Part shown: piece after piece, positions 1 through 8,549 of the stretch
Position numbering within the stretch: the stretch's first letter is position 1
Layout of the letters: every line of letters begins with the position of its first letter
DNA from: Paraburkholderia diazotrophica
GTDB lineage: Bacteria; Pseudomonadota; Gammaproteobacteria; Burkholderiales; Burkholderiaceae
Assembly: GCF_900108945.1 (NCBI RefSeq)
Contig: NZ_FNYE01000053.1
Location: 1-44,532 of the forward strand
Direction: 5' to 3'
Length of the DNA stretch: 44,532 nt
Translations under genes and position numbers: made by a program
Notes under the pieces: model-generated
Told to the model about the DNA's origin: nothing
What the model saw: the letters and a program-made list of their open reading frames with translations, nothing else
Database searches by the model: none

Positions 1-315
1 GAAGCGCGCCGCGTGGCCGCCAAGCAGGACATCGGCACCGTCATGCAGTCGCTCAAGCTGTACCGGCTCGACAATGGCCGTTATCCGACCCAGGAGCAGG
101 GCCTGCGCGCGCTGATCGAAAAACCGACCACGGACCCGATCCCGAACAACTGGAAGGACGGCGGCTATCTCGAGCGTCTGCCGAACGATCCGTGGGGCAA
201 CACGTATCAGTACCTGAATCCGGGCGTGCACGGCGAGATCGACGTGTTCAGCTACGGCGCGGACGGCAAGCCGGGCGGCGAAGGCAACGATGCCGACGTC
301 GGTTCGTGGCAGTAG
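1..315 (+). CDS. gspG: Type II secretion major pseudopilin GspG (C-terminal part)
   Basis: This is the C-terminal 104 codons of the major pseudopilin, the subunit that polymerises into the periplasmic pseudopilus of the type II secretion system. The reading frame is open from the window edge, so the prepilin leader and N-terminal helix lie outside. Visible family signatures are the ARRVAAKQDIGTVMQSLKLY helix, the YPTQEQGLRAL stretch, the LPNDPWGNTYQY beta segment and the C-terminal YGADGKPGGEGNDADVGSW loop, which binds calcium in characterised GspG proteins. It is the first of eight consecutive gsp genes on this strand. Only the start is missing; the stop (TAG, 313-315) is intact. Confidence 0.95.
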   Translation, partial: EARRVAAKQDIGTVMQSLKLYRLDNGRYPTQEQGLRALIEKPTTDPIPNNWKDGGYLERLPNDPWGNTYQYLNPGVHGEIDVFSYGADGKPGGEGNDADVGSWQ

Positions 316-360
316 GCTTCGTTTGCTACCCTGATATTGACGTTGATCGTTACCGGCATC

Positions 361-951
361 ATGCGACCGTCCGACTGCACGCTTCGCGCATCGTCATCAC
401 GCGCGGCCACCACGCGCAATGCATGCGCTGACGGCACGCGCGCGCATGCATTGCGCGTGATCGCTCACGGGGATGCGCCGCGCGCGATTTCGCACGGACG
501 GGAGCGCGGCTTCACGCTGCTCGAAATGCTCGTGGTGCTGGTGATCGCGGGGCTGCTGGTGTCACTCGCGGCGCTGACGATGACCCGCAATCCGCGCACC
601 GATCTTAACGAAGAGGCGCAGCGTCTGGCGCTGCTGTTCGAATCGGCGGGCGACGAGGCGCAGGTGCGCGCGCGGCCGATTGCGTGGCTGCCCGTCGAAG
701 GCGGCTTTCGTTTCGATATCCACACGAACGACGGCTGGCGTCCACTGCGCGACGACGATCTGCTCGGGCCGCGTCAGTGGGAAGGCGGCGTGACGGGCGT
801 CGCGATCGACTATCCGGGCTCCGATACGCATTCGGAACGCGTTGTGTTCGGCACTGAGAGCATCGATACGCCCGTGCAAGTCACGCTGTTTTCCCCTGTC
901 GGCCGCGCGACGATCGTCGGCACCGGCAACGGCCGTTACGAGGTGCGCTGA
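361..951 (+). CDS. gspH: Type II secretion minor pseudopilin GspH
   Basis: Minor pseudopilin near the tip of the type II secretion pseudopilus. The prepilin peptidase site is clear: RERG, then FTLLEMLVVLVIAGLL, with Gly at -1, Phe at +1 and Glu at +5, followed by a hydrophobic helix. The start is uncertain. ATG 361 gives a leader of about 50 residues, which is long; TTG 337 would be longer still. GTG 457 would leave an 18-residue leader, closer to the family norm. None has a convincing ribosome binding site. The stop overlaps the gspI start by one base (TGATG). The sequence after the helix (NEEAQRLALLFESAGDEAQVRARPI) fits GspH of Burkholderia. Confidence 0.9.
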   Translation: MRPSDCTLRASSSRAATTRNACADGTRAHALRVIAHGDAPRAISHGRERGFTLLEMLVVLVIAGLLVSLAALTMTRNPRTDLNEEAQRLALLFESAGDEAQVRARPIAWLPVEGGFRFDIHTNDGWRPLRDDDLLGPRQWEGGVTGVAIDYPGSDTHSERVVFGTESIDTPVQVTLFSPVGRATIVGTGNGRYEVR

Positions 952-1373
952 TGATGCGCGCGCTTCGTGTGCGCCGTTCGCGCGGCGCTGTGAACAACGC
1001 CTTTGTCGAAGGCTTCACGATGATCGAAGTGCTGGTCGCGCTGGCGATCATCGCGGTGGCGCTGGCGGCATCGCTGCGCGCAGTCGGCAGTCTCGCGACG
1101 GGCGAAGCGGACCTGCACCGGCGCCTGCTGGCCGGCTGGAGCGCGGACAATGCGCTCGCGCAACTGCATCTCGCGCATACGTGGCCCGACGTCGGCACGC
1201 AGAGCTTCGACTGCTCGCAGGGCAACCTGCAGCTGATCTGCACGGAACGCGTGAGCGCGACGCCGAACCCGATATTCAGGCGCGTCGAGCTTTCGGTGAC
1301 GACGCCCGGACATCCGGGCAATCTGGCACAGCTGGTAACGGTGATCGGGAATGAAACGAACCGTTCTCTCTAG
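951..1373 (+). CDS. gspI: Type II secretion minor pseudopilin GspI
   Basis: Minor pseudopilin, 140 aa, expected to form the tip complex with GspJ and GspK. A 21-residue basic leader (MRALRVRRSRG and on) ends in VEG, followed by FTMIEVLVALAIIAVALAAS with Glu at +5, the standard type IV prepilin-like site. The ATG overlaps the gspH stop by one base, and the 3' end overlaps gspJ by 23 bases, so translational coupling along the operon is likely. A second ATG lies three bases downstream and cannot be excluded as the true start. Confidence 0.93.
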   Translation: MMRALRVRRSRGAVNNAFVEGFTMIEVLVALAIIAVALAASLRAVGSLATGEADLHRRLLAGWSADNALAQLHLAHTWPDVGTQSFDCSQGNLQLICTERVSATPNPIFRRVELSVTTPGHPGNLAQLVTVIGNETNRSL

Positions 1374-2055
1374 ACCCCGCGCCGCGCGCGCTCGCCGTTC
1401 ACTGCTGCTCACGAAGACGGCGGGCGGCTTCACGCTGATCGAGCTGCTCGTCGCGATTGCGATTCTCGCCGTGATCGCGGTGCTATCGTGGCGCGGACTC
1501 GACCAGATCATCCGCGGACGGCAGACCATCACCAACGCGATGGAAGACGAGCGCGTGTTCGCGCAGCTGTTCGACCAGATGCGCATCGATGCGCGCAACG
1601 CCGCATCGGACGACGAAGCGGGCGAACCGGCCGTCGCCGTGAACGGTAATGCGCTGCAGATCGTGCGCTACATGCACGCGCCGGGCACGGCGCCGCGACT
1701 CGTGGTCGTGCGCTACCGGATCACGAGCGGACGCATCATCCGCTATGCGTCGCCGCCGCTGTCGAATGTCGGCGAGGTGCGGCGCGCGCTGGGCGGCGGC
1801 GAGAACGAAAACTGGAGTTCCGTGCCGCTGATGGGCGGCGTCGGCGCGATCACGGCCAGACTGTATGTGCCGAAGGTCGGCTGGACGATGCAGATGAAAG
1901 ACGTGCAGTCGGCGATCACCGAGAACGACAATAACCTCAAGGTTCCACAGCTGGGCAATGCGCCGTTGCCCCGCTCCGTGACGGGACTCGAGGTGAGTGT
2001 CGGGGCCAGTTCGCTGGCGCGGCCTGTCGTCCGGGTATTTCTTGTGGGGGAGTGA
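1351..2055 (+). CDS. gspJ: Type II secretion minor pseudopilin GspJ
   Basis: Minor pseudopilin of 234 aa. The leader of 26 residues is strongly basic and ends in GG, before FTLIELLVAIAILAVIAVLS with Glu at +5. The mature part carries the GspJ pattern WRGLDQIIRGRQ ... EDERVFAQLFDQM. The start lies inside the end of gspI. The stop at 2053-2055 is one base away from the ATG of gspK, so these genes form one translationally coupled unit. Confidence 0.93.
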   Translation: MKRTVLSRPRAARARRSLLLTKTAGGFTLIELLVAIAILAVIAVLSWRGLDQIIRGRQTITNAMEDERVFAQLFDQMRIDARNAASDDEAGEPAVAVNGNALQIVRYMHAPGTAPRLVVVRYRITSGRIIRYASPPLSNVGEVRRALGGGENENWSSVPLMGGVGAITARLYVPKVGWTMQMKDVQSAITENDNNLKVPQLGNAPLPRSVTGLEVSVGASSLARPVVRVFLVGE

Positions 2056-2056
2056 T

Positions 2057-3172
2057 ATGCGTGCTCGCCGTGTCGTCTTGCCCTCTCGTCAACGCAGCAG
2101 CCAGCGCGGCGCTGCCATCATCAGCGCGCTGCTGGTCGTCGCGCTGTCGGCGATTCTCGTCGCCGGCATGCTATGGCGGCAGCAGGTGCAGATCCGGCGC
2201 ATCGAAAACCAGCGGCTGCTCGCGCAGGCGCAATGGGTGTCGCGTGGCGCGCTCGACTGGACGCGCCTCATTCTGCGCTCCGAAGGCGATACGTCCGCGG
2301 GCATCACGTACCTCGGCGGCGTGTGGGGCGTGCCGATTGCGCGCACGCGCCTGTCCGACTTTCTCGGGCAGATCGGCGAGGTGCGCGCGCAAGAAGGCGC
2401 GGCGACGTATGTTTCCGGGGCGATCGAGGACGCGCAGGCGAAATTCAATCTGCGCAATCTCGTGTCGACAGCCGTGCCCGGCGCGCTCACGCTGAACATC
2501 CAGCAGGTCCAGGCGTTCCAGCGGCTGTTGCAACTGCTCGGCATCAACGGCCAGCTCGCGAAGACCACCGCGCTCCAGTTGCGCGCCGGGCTGCGGATGT
2601 CGGCGACGCGGTTCCAGACGCCGACCAATCCGCTGACGGGTGCCTCGCAGCAGAGCCCGCAGACAGCGCTGCAGGGCGGCGCTGTCGGCGGCGGCAACTA
2701 TACCGATCAGCCCGGCCTCGAAGACACCGACGAGAATGCGCCCGTCGCGCCGATCCAGATGACGGGCGTCGATTCGCTGCTCGACGTGCCGGGCTTCACG
2801 CCCGAGATGATCGCGCGGCTGCGCCCGTTCGTGACCGTGCTGCCGACGGCTACGGCCGTCAACATGAACACGGCGCCCGCCGAGGTGATCGCGGCCATCG
2901 TGCCGGGGATGAGCCTGTCGAGCGCGCAGGCTCTGGTCGCGCGCCGCGAGACAGTGTTCTTTCGCAACGTCGGCGATGTGCAACTGGCGGTGCGCGGCAC
3001 GGGCGCCCAGCAACTCGTGTTCGATCCGAACCAGATGGATGTGAATACCAGCTACTTCCTTGTCCACGGCCGCGTCGAGCACGAACGCGCCGAGGTCGAC
3101 CGCACCACCCTCATCTACCGCGACGCGCTCACGCACACGACGCGTATCGTATGGGGACGAGACCAGCTATGA
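2057..3172 (+). CDS. gspK: Type II secretion minor pseudopilin GspK
   Basis: Large minor pseudopilin of 371 aa that caps the pseudopilus. The leader ends SSQRG and the mature N-terminus reads AAIISALLVVALSAILVAG. Residue +5 is Ser instead of Glu, which is normal for GspK and distinguishes it from the other pseudopilins. The long alpha domain inserted after the first strands (QAKFNLRNLV ... VNMNTAPAEVIAAI) is characteristic. ATG 2057 is chosen because it sits directly behind the gspJ stop; the frame is open further upstream but that part lies inside gspJ. Confidence 0.93.
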   Translation: MRARRVVLPSRQRSSQRGAAIISALLVVALSAILVAGMLWRQQVQIRRIENQRLLAQAQWVSRGALDWTRLILRSEGDTSAGITYLGGVWGVPIARTRLSDFLGQIGEVRAQEGAATYVSGAIEDAQAKFNLRNLVSTAVPGALTLNIQQVQAFQRLLQLLGINGQLAKTTALQLRAGLRMSATRFQTPTNPLTGASQQSPQTALQGGAVGGGNYTDQPGLEDTDENAPVAPIQMTGVDSLLDVPGFTPEMIARLRPFVTVLPTATAVNMNTAPAEVIAAIVPGMSLSSAQALVARRETVFFRNVGDVQLAVRGTGAQQLVFDPNQMDVNTSYFLVHGRVEHERAEVDRTTLIYRDALTHTTRIVWGRDQL

Positions 3173-3200
3173 ACATTGCAATTTCCCGAGAGAGTGGCCA

Positions 3201-4595
3201 TTGAGCACGCTGATCGTTCTTTTGCCGCCGCGTGATCCGGCGGTGCCGTCGCAGGAATGGCAACTGCCCGACCTGCCGTTCCTGCTGCTCGACAAGTCGG
3301 GCCGCATCCAGCGCGCCGGCCGCTCGGCGCCGGGGCTGCTGCCGCGCGCGTCGTCGACCGTTCTGATGATCGGCGCGCGCGATTGCCTGATGCTCGCCGC
3401 CACGGTCCCGCCGCTCAAGGGCCCGCGCCTGCGCCAGGCGCTGCCGAACGTCGTCGAGGACCAGCTGATCCAAGACCCGCAGACCACGCACATTGCACTC
3501 GACCCACAGGCGCTCGAGGGCAATCGCCATGTGCTCGCGATCGTCGATCGCGGCTGGTTCCGCTTTATCGTCGAAGGCTTTATGGCGGCGGGCCATCGCA
3601 ATGTGAAGGCGGTGCCTGTCGCGCGCTGTCTGCCACAGCCTGCCGCCGCGACGGCCGCTGCACCTGCGCCGGAAGTGCATGCGGAAAAGGCCGTCGCGAC
3701 GGGCGCGGATGCAGAGTCGTCGTCACCGCGCGCGGAACGGGCGGCCGACGACATCACGCCCGTCGTCGCGGCGGTGCTGGGCAGCGTGGTGTCATCGACG
3801 GTCGCAGTACTCGGCGAAGAAGCGATCGTCGATGCGGCCCCGCCGCGCGTCGAACTCGCGCTCACGCGCGGTCCGCTCGGCGAAGGGCTCGCCTTGCCCG
3901 AATCGGCCGTGAATTCGACGGTGGCCGCGCTCGCGGGGAATGCGCCCGTTACGCTCTATACGCTCGTCGATTTGCCCGGCAGCGAGCCGCGTCTGTCGTC
4001 GACCGCTCAGTCCGGCCGTGGCTCGCCGATTACCGGTGCGCTGCCGCTGTCGTTCGAGACGCTCGCGCGCAACGCGATCCAGTGCCGCTTCGATCTCTGC
4101 CAGTTCGAGTTTGCGGTGCAGCCGTGGCGACTCGATCGCGCGACGCTGCGCCGTCTGCGCCTGCCGCTGTGGCTGCTGGCAGGGACCGTGCTGATCGCGA
4201 TCATCGGCGCGAACGTGCAGTGGCTGATGCTGTCGCGCCAGCGCGACGCGCTTAACGCGCAGATGGCGGAGCTGCTGCTCAACACGTTTCCGAAGACGAC
4301 GGTTGTACTCGACGCGCCGGACCAGATGGCGCGCCAGTTGCAACAGCTGCGTGTGGCGGCGGGCGAGCTGTCGCCGGATGATTTCCTCTCGCTCGCGGAC
4401 GGCCTCGCGCGCTCGCTCGGGCCTGTGCCCGTCAACGGACTTGCTGCGCTCGAGTATCACGACCGGCGGCTCGACGTGACGTTCAAGCCCGAAGTGAAGG
4501 TCGATGCCGATTTCCAGCAGCGGCTGACGCGCAATGGCCTGAACGGTGCGATCGACAGCAACACCGGCAAGTGGACCATCAGGAACGGACAATGA
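3201..4595 (+). CDS. gspL: Type II secretion inner-membrane platform protein GspL
   Basis: Bitopic inner-membrane protein (464 aa) that links the GspE ATPase to GspM. The cytoplasmic part (residues 1 to about 315) has the actin-like GspL fold signature beginning STLIVLLPPRD, with a long Ala-rich variable insert around residues 150-200. One transmembrane helix lies near residues 320-345 (LWLLAGTVLIAIIGANVQWL), and the short periplasmic ferredoxin-like domain follows. The start is taken as TTG 3201, with GAGAG about ten bases upstream; no in-frame ATG exists between it and 3060. The stop overlaps the gspM ATG (ATGA). Confidence 0.92.
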   Translation: MSTLIVLLPPRDPAVPSQEWQLPDLPFLLLDKSGRIQRAGRSAPGLLPRASSTVLMIGARDCLMLAATVPPLKGPRLRQALPNVVEDQLIQDPQTTHIALDPQALEGNRHVLAIVDRGWFRFIVEGFMAAGHRNVKAVPVARCLPQPAAATAAAPAPEVHAEKAVATGADAESSSPRAERAADDITPVVAAVLGSVVSSTVAVLGEEAIVDAAPPRVELALTRGPLGEGLALPESAVNSTVAALAGNAPVTLYTLVDLPGSEPRLSSTAQSGRGSPITGALPLSFETLARNAIQCRFDLCQFEFAVQPWRLDRATLRRLRLPLWLLAGTVLIAIIGANVQWLMLSRQRDALNAQMAELLLNTFPKTTVVLDAPDQMARQLQQLRVAAGELSPDDFLSLADGLARSLGPVPVNGLAALEYHDRRLDVTFKPEVKVDADFQQRLTRNGLNGAIDSNTGKWTIRNGQ

Positions 4596-5095
4596 AAGCA
4601 GAACTCTTGAATGCGTGGGTCGGTTTCTGGGAAGCACGCACGGCGCGTGAAAAGGGTCTTTTGACGTGGGGCAGCGCGGTGCTGGCCGTCGTGATCGTGT
4701 GGTCGGTGCTGTGGGCGCCCGCGCAGGAAGGCCGCGCGCGGCTGCGCGAATCGATTCCCGGCCTGCAGCGTCAGCTCTCGCAGATGACCGCGCAAGCCAA
4801 CGAGGCGCGCACGCTGTCGGCGGCGGCCCAAGGCGCTGCGCCGACGGGCGGCGCGCTCAAGGATGCGTTGACGGCGTCGCTGAACGATCACGGTCTCGCG
4901 CCGACGCAGGTGCAGGTGCTCGGCAACGCGGTGCAGATCCAGCTGAAGAACGCGTCGTTTCCGACATGGACGCAGTGGCTCGACGACGCGCGCCGGCAGT
5001 TCAAGGTGCAGGTGTCCGAGGCGCACGTGACGGGGCTGAAGGCGGACGGCCAGGTGGACCTGACGGCGTCGCTGCAACCCGCGACCATCAAATGA
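4592..5095 (+). CDS. gspM: Type II secretion protein GspM
   Basis: Inner-membrane protein of 167 aa that partners GspL in the secretion platform. It has a short cytoplasmic N-terminus, a single membrane helix at about residues 24-42 (LLTWGSAVLAVVIVWSVLW) and a periplasmic ferredoxin-like domain preceded by a probable coiled-coil (RLRESIPGLQRQLSQMTAQ). The ATG overlaps the gspL stop by four bases, which fixes this start over longer options. gspN follows after 22 bases. Confidence 0.92.
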   Translation: MKAELLNAWVGFWEARTAREKGLLTWGSAVLAVVIVWSVLWAPAQEGRARLRESIPGLQRQLSQMTAQANEARTLSAAAQGAAPTGGALKDALTASLNDHGLAPTQVQVLGNAVQIQLKNASFPTWTQWLDDARRQFKVQVSEAHVTGLKADGQVDLTASLQPATIK

Positions 5096-5117
5096 CGGCG
5101 CTGCCACGGGACCACGC

Positions 5118-5897
5118 ATGAATGTCTGGATGCGGCGATTGCGCGTCGCGCTGCCCTGGATCGTCGTCGCGGTGATCGCGAATCTCATCGTTGTGCTCGT
5201 GATGGCGCCTGCCGCGTGGATCACGCCGCAGTTCTCGAAGGCCACGCAAGGACATGTGAATCTCATCGATCCATCGGGGTCGCTGTGGCATGGCTCCGCT
5301 TCACTGATGCTCGCGGCCGGGCCCGGTGCCGAAGCGGCGACGCTGCTGCCGGGGCGCATCGAATGGCATACGTCGTTCTGGCCGCTTTTCACGGGCCGCG
5401 TGCGCATGCAGATGCGGCAAAGCGAAGCGATGCCCGACCCTGTCACCGTCGACGCTACGCTGCGCACGGCGACGCTTTCGGGCGGCACGATTGCCGTGCC
5501 GGCCTCGCTGCTCGCGGGCCTCGGCGCGCCGTTCAATACGCTCGATCTTCAAGGCGACGTGCGCCTCACATGGACCGACTGGCGCAGCTTCAACCGGCAG
5601 ACGTACGGCCAGCTGATCGTCACGCTCAACGACATGAGCTCGCGCGTCTCGCGCGTGAAGCCGCTCGGGTCGTATCGGGTAGTGTTTCAGGCGCAGGGGG
5701 CGGCGGGCACGCTCGACCTGACGACATCGAAGGGACCGTTGCTGCTCACGGGGCACGGCACGCTTAGCGAAGCTTCGACGTCGTTCAACGGGCAGGCGAG
5801 CGCGACGCCCGATGCCGCCGACAATCTCGCCGGATTGCTGAATGTGCTCGGACGCCCGACGGGCCCCGGACAGGTCGCGCTGTCTTTCACCCACTGA
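5118..5897 (+). CDS. gspN: Type II secretion protein GspN
   Basis: Accessory type II secretion protein of 259 aa. It has an N-terminal membrane anchor at about residues 10-32 (LPWIVVAVIANLIVVLVMAP), followed by a periplasmic domain starting LIDPSGSLWHGSASL, the usual GspN signature. GspN is found in only some type II systems, and its role in secretion is less well defined than that of the other components. It is the last gene of this operon: a strong hairpin at 5944-5973 follows and the next gene is convergent. Confidence 0.9.
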   Translation: MNVWMRRLRVALPWIVVAVIANLIVVLVMAPAAWITPQFSKATQGHVNLIDPSGSLWHGSASLMLAAGPGAEAATLLPGRIEWHTSFWPLFTGRVRMQMRQSEAMPDPVTVDATLRTATLSGGTIAVPASLLAGLGAPFNTLDLQGDVRLTWTDWRSFNRQTYGQLIVTLNDMSSRVSRVKPLGSYRVVFQAQGAAGTLDLTTSKGPLLLTGHGTLSEASTSFNGQASATPDAADNLAGLLNVLGRPTGPGQVALSFTH

Positions 5898-5943
5898 GCT
5901 TCACGCGCGCGGGTCACAGCGGTCACAGACGATCACAAGCACA

Positions 5944-5973
5944 ACGGCCGCCATGTTTGCGCATGGCGGCCGT
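5944..5973. terminator. Bidirectional hairpin between gspN and the efflux lipoprotein
   Basis: Perfect 12-bp arms, ACGGCCGCCATG at 5944-5955 and its complement at 5962-5973, enclose a 6-base loop. The hairpin lies between two convergent genes. The T-run after it is short on both strands, so termination strength is uncertain. Confidence 0.6.
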
Positions 5974-6024
5974 TTGCGTTTGCGTTGCGTTCGAGGCGTG
6001 CGTAACTGAGGCTCAGCCTTGGGT

Positions 6025-7626
6025 TCAGCCGGCTGCGGCCGCCTTTGCGACAGGCGTGGCGGGTGTAGCAGCAGGCGCCGATGCCGGCGCGGGCGCGGCG
6101 ACGCCGCCTGTCTCGCGGTCCATCTGCGATGCATCCCAGCCGCCGCCCAGCGCCTTCACGAGACCCACCGACGACACCATCCGCTGGCCCGCGATACTCG
6201 CGAGCTTCTGCTCGGCCGTGAACGCGGTGGTTTGCGCGGTCAGCACGTTCAGATAACCGACGGTGCCGGATTTGTACTGATTGGTGACGATGTCGAGTGC
6301 CTGTTGCGCGGACTGCACGGCTGCCTGCTGAACCGTGATCTCCCGTTCGAGGATGCGCAGCGATGCGAGATTGTCCTCGACATCCTGGAACGCCGTCAGC
6401 ACCGTCAGCCGATACGTGGCGACGTCCTGGTCGTATGCGGCGCGCGCCGCTTCCGTCTGAGCGCTGCGCAGGCCTGCATCGAAAATCGTCGCGGCCAGTT
6501 GCGGGCCGAGCGTCCAGAAGCGCGACGGTGCGGTCAGCAGTTGCGAGAACACCGAGCTTTCGAAGCCGCCGCTCGCGGATAGCGTCAGCGTCGGGAAGAA
6601 CGCGGAAATCGCGACGCCGATCTGCTCGTTCGCCGCTGCGGCCTTGCGTTCCGCCGACGCGATATCCGGCCGCCGTTCGAGCAGCGCGGACGGCAACTGC
6701 GCGGGCACGGCGGGCGGCACGGCGTCGAGGGGCGCGGGCGGCAGCGAAAAGGTCGAAGCCGGTTCGCCGATCAGCACGGCGATCGCGTGCTCGTTCTGCG
6801 CCCGCGCGACGCCGTTGTCGATGGCGGCGGCTTGCGCCGATTGCAGCTGCGTTTGCGCCTGAATCACATCCGAGCGCGCGGCGACGCCTTGCGCATAGCG
6901 GTTCTGCGTGAGCGTGAGCGTGCGTTGATAAGCAGCGACCGTGTCGTCGAGCAGCTTTTGCTGCGCGTCGAGCGAACGGATATTGAAATAGGTTTGCGCG
7001 AGCGTCGCCTGTGCGGAAAGGCGCGTGTTCGCCAGATCGGCGGCAGCGCTTTGCTGGCCGGCCTTTTGTGCGGCGACGGTGCGGCTGACCTTGCCCCACA
7101 GGTCCGGTTCCCAGGTCGCGTCGAGCGACAGGTTGTAGCTGTTGCTGATCGTGCCCGAGCTGCTCAGCGATGACGTCGTGCCGCCGCCCCCGCCTGTCAC
7201 GGAGCCGCTGAAGTTGCGGCTCGGCGAGCGCGAACGCGTGGCGTCTCCCGACGCGCTGATCACGGGGAAATACGCGGCGCGCGCTTCGCCGACGAGCGCG
7301 CGCGCCTGGCGGTACGCGGCGGCGAACTGCGCGATGCTCTGGTTCGACGCGTTGAGCTTGTCCTCGAGCGCGTTCAGTTGCGCATCGTTGTAGATGCCCC
7401 ACCAGCTGCCGCGATCCTGCTGGTCGGCGGGCTGCGCGACTTTCCAGCCATCGGCTGCTTCCTTGTACGAAGCGGGAACGTCGGCGGACGGCCGCTTGTA
7501 GTCGGGACCGACGGCGCAGCCGGCAAGCGCTACCGCCAGCGCAGCGGCGACGGCCACGCTCATCACGCGTGGCCGCGCGACGTTCGCGACTGCGGCGCGG
7601 GCGCGCGAAGTTCGATCAAACTGCAT
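6025..7626 (-). CDS. RND/MFS efflux outer-membrane lipoprotein, NodT family
   Basis: Outer-membrane channel of a tripartite efflux system, TolC-like and lipid anchored, 533 aa. The signal peptide ends in the lipobox LAGC (Cys37), and the mature protein opens with the family signature CAVGPDYKRP. Two repeated coiled-coil/beta modules typical of outer membrane efflux proteins are visible (LNASNQSIAQFAAAYRQARA and LRSAQTEAARAAYDQDVATY). ATG 7626 is preferred: it has AGGA upstream and puts the signal peptide in the right place, while the frame extends 24 codons further. The C-terminus is Ala/Pro-rich. It probably serves the DHA2 transporter at 9225-10868, but it could pair with any RND pump. Confidence 0.93.
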   Translation of the reverse strand: MQFDRTSRARAAVANVARPRVMSVAVAAALAVALAGCAVGPDYKRPSADVPASYKEAADGWKVAQPADQQDRGSWWGIYNDAQLNALEDKLNASNQSIAQFAAAYRQARALVGEARAAYFPVISASGDATRSRSPSRNFSGSVTGGGGGTTSSLSSSGTISNSYNLSLDATWEPDLWGKVSRTVAAQKAGQQSAAADLANTRLSAQATLAQTYFNIRSLDAQQKLLDDTVAAYQRTLTLTQNRYAQGVAARSDVIQAQTQLQSAQAAAIDNGVARAQNEHAIAVLIGEPASTFSLPPAPLDAVPPAVPAQLPSALLERRPDIASAERKAAAANEQIGVAISAFFPTLTLSASGGFESSVFSQLLTAPSRFWTLGPQLAATIFDAGLRSAQTEAARAAYDQDVATYRLTVLTAFQDVEDNLASLRILEREITVQQAAVQSAQQALDIVTNQYKSGTVGYLNVLTAQTTAFTAEQKLASIAGQRMVSSVGLVKALGGGWDASQMDRETGGVAAPAPASAPAATPATPVAKAAAAG

Positions 7627-7852
7627 GCAAATGAATTCCTGTCGATTCGGATGGCGCAACGCGCCGACGCTGCCGCGGAACGGCCGCCCGCGCGACAACC
7701 GGCGCGTCTTCGCGATGGCTCGAATGGTAGCTTACGCGTCGCCTGCGACGAAAACAGAAGAGTAATGCGGCAAGCACTTAACGTGTGTTACCGACGATGA
7801 GTCGACGGTTACGCGCCGTTACGGGAAGGCCCGCTGGGACGCGGCAAAACGA

Positions 7853-7874
7853 GGGCCGCCTGTCGCGGCGGCCC
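7853..7874 (-). terminator. Hairpin terminator for the small membrane-protein gene
   Basis: GGGCCGCC at 7853-7860 pairs with GGCGGCCC at 7867-7874 across a 6-base loop. Read on the minus strand it is followed by TCGTTTTG, a weak T-run, just past the stop of the gene at 7901-8275. The rest of 7627-7852 holds no recognisable gene. Confidence 0.5.
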
Positions 7875-7900
7875 GGGTCGAGAAACAGCGGATGGGCTCT

Positions 7901-8275
7901 TTAGACGCGCGGATCAGCCGTCGTCTGCCGCGCCTGTTTGCCTGCGGCGGCGCGGCAAGGCGGCGCATCGGGACGCGTCTGGCAGATAGACGCGGCGGGC
8001 GCGATCGTCTGATGGTTGGCCGTGGAACGGGCTTTGGGCGAAGCAGCCAGCAGCGCGACGGGCCTGACGGCCTGCGCGGCTTGCGTTCTCGCCTTGCGCG
8101 AGCGCCGCCGTTCTATCCACGCGAAGAGCAATACCCCAAGGGACCCACCCGGCAAAACGAAGATCACCGCATATAGGGCCACTTTCCACCAGCGGCTGGC
8201 CCCTTGAAGTGTTTGTAGCGCGGACTCGGTCAATGAGCGGCTCCAGCCGCCGAGGGTATTTTTCAGGTACAGCAT
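7901..8275 (-). CDS. Small single-pass membrane protein, unknown function
   Basis: A 124-aa protein that I do not recognise. It begins MLYLKNTLGGWSRSLTESAL, then has one hydrophobic helix at about residues 31-48 (ALYAVIFVLPGGSLGVLLFAW), followed by a basic stop-transfer RRRSRK and a low-complexity, Ala/Arg-rich tail. The start is supported by AGAGGA eight bases upstream of ATG 8275. It is divergent from the MarR gene, so the shared gap at 8276-8549 probably controls both. Position between an efflux channel and its presumed regulator suggests an accessory role in the pump; this is inference from context only. Confidence 0.65.
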   Translation of the reverse strand: MLYLKNTLGGWSRSLTESALQTLQGASRWWKVALYAVIFVLPGGSLGVLLFAWIERRRSRKARTQAAQAVRPVALLAASPKARSTANHQTIAPAASICQTRPDAPPCRAAAGKQARQTTADPRV

Positions 8276-8377
8276 CGCGGGAATCCTCTGTGCGCCGGCA
8301 AAGGAAGGCGCACGCAAGTGCGGTCAGAACATGGTCTCCGATGACGCGGATCGCGTAACTCGTTGCCTGCAATAATA

Positions 8378-8406
8378 TTGACTATGCAATTAATTTTCAA
8401 GATACT
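8378..8406 (+). promoter_or_regulatory. Sigma-70 promoter of the MarR gene, with possible operator
   Basis: TTGACT (8378-8383) and GATACT (8401-8406) are separated by exactly 17 bases, in an AT-rich patch unlike its surroundings. The -35 box lies within TTGACTATGCAA, a weak TTG...CAA dyad that could be a MarR operator. Transcription would begin near 8413, leaving a leader of about 137 bases before the chosen ATG. Confidence 0.6.
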
Positions 8407-8549
8407 GTGCTTTGCAACATGGTCTTGTTTTGTTTTTGGGATCGCGTTTCTCGCACACCGCGAACGCGTTTGACTTCGCTGCCTGGGCAGATAGAATCCT
8501 CGAAGTCCATGCGGCGCATATCCGCGCTGCGGTTTTCATCAGAGCTCTA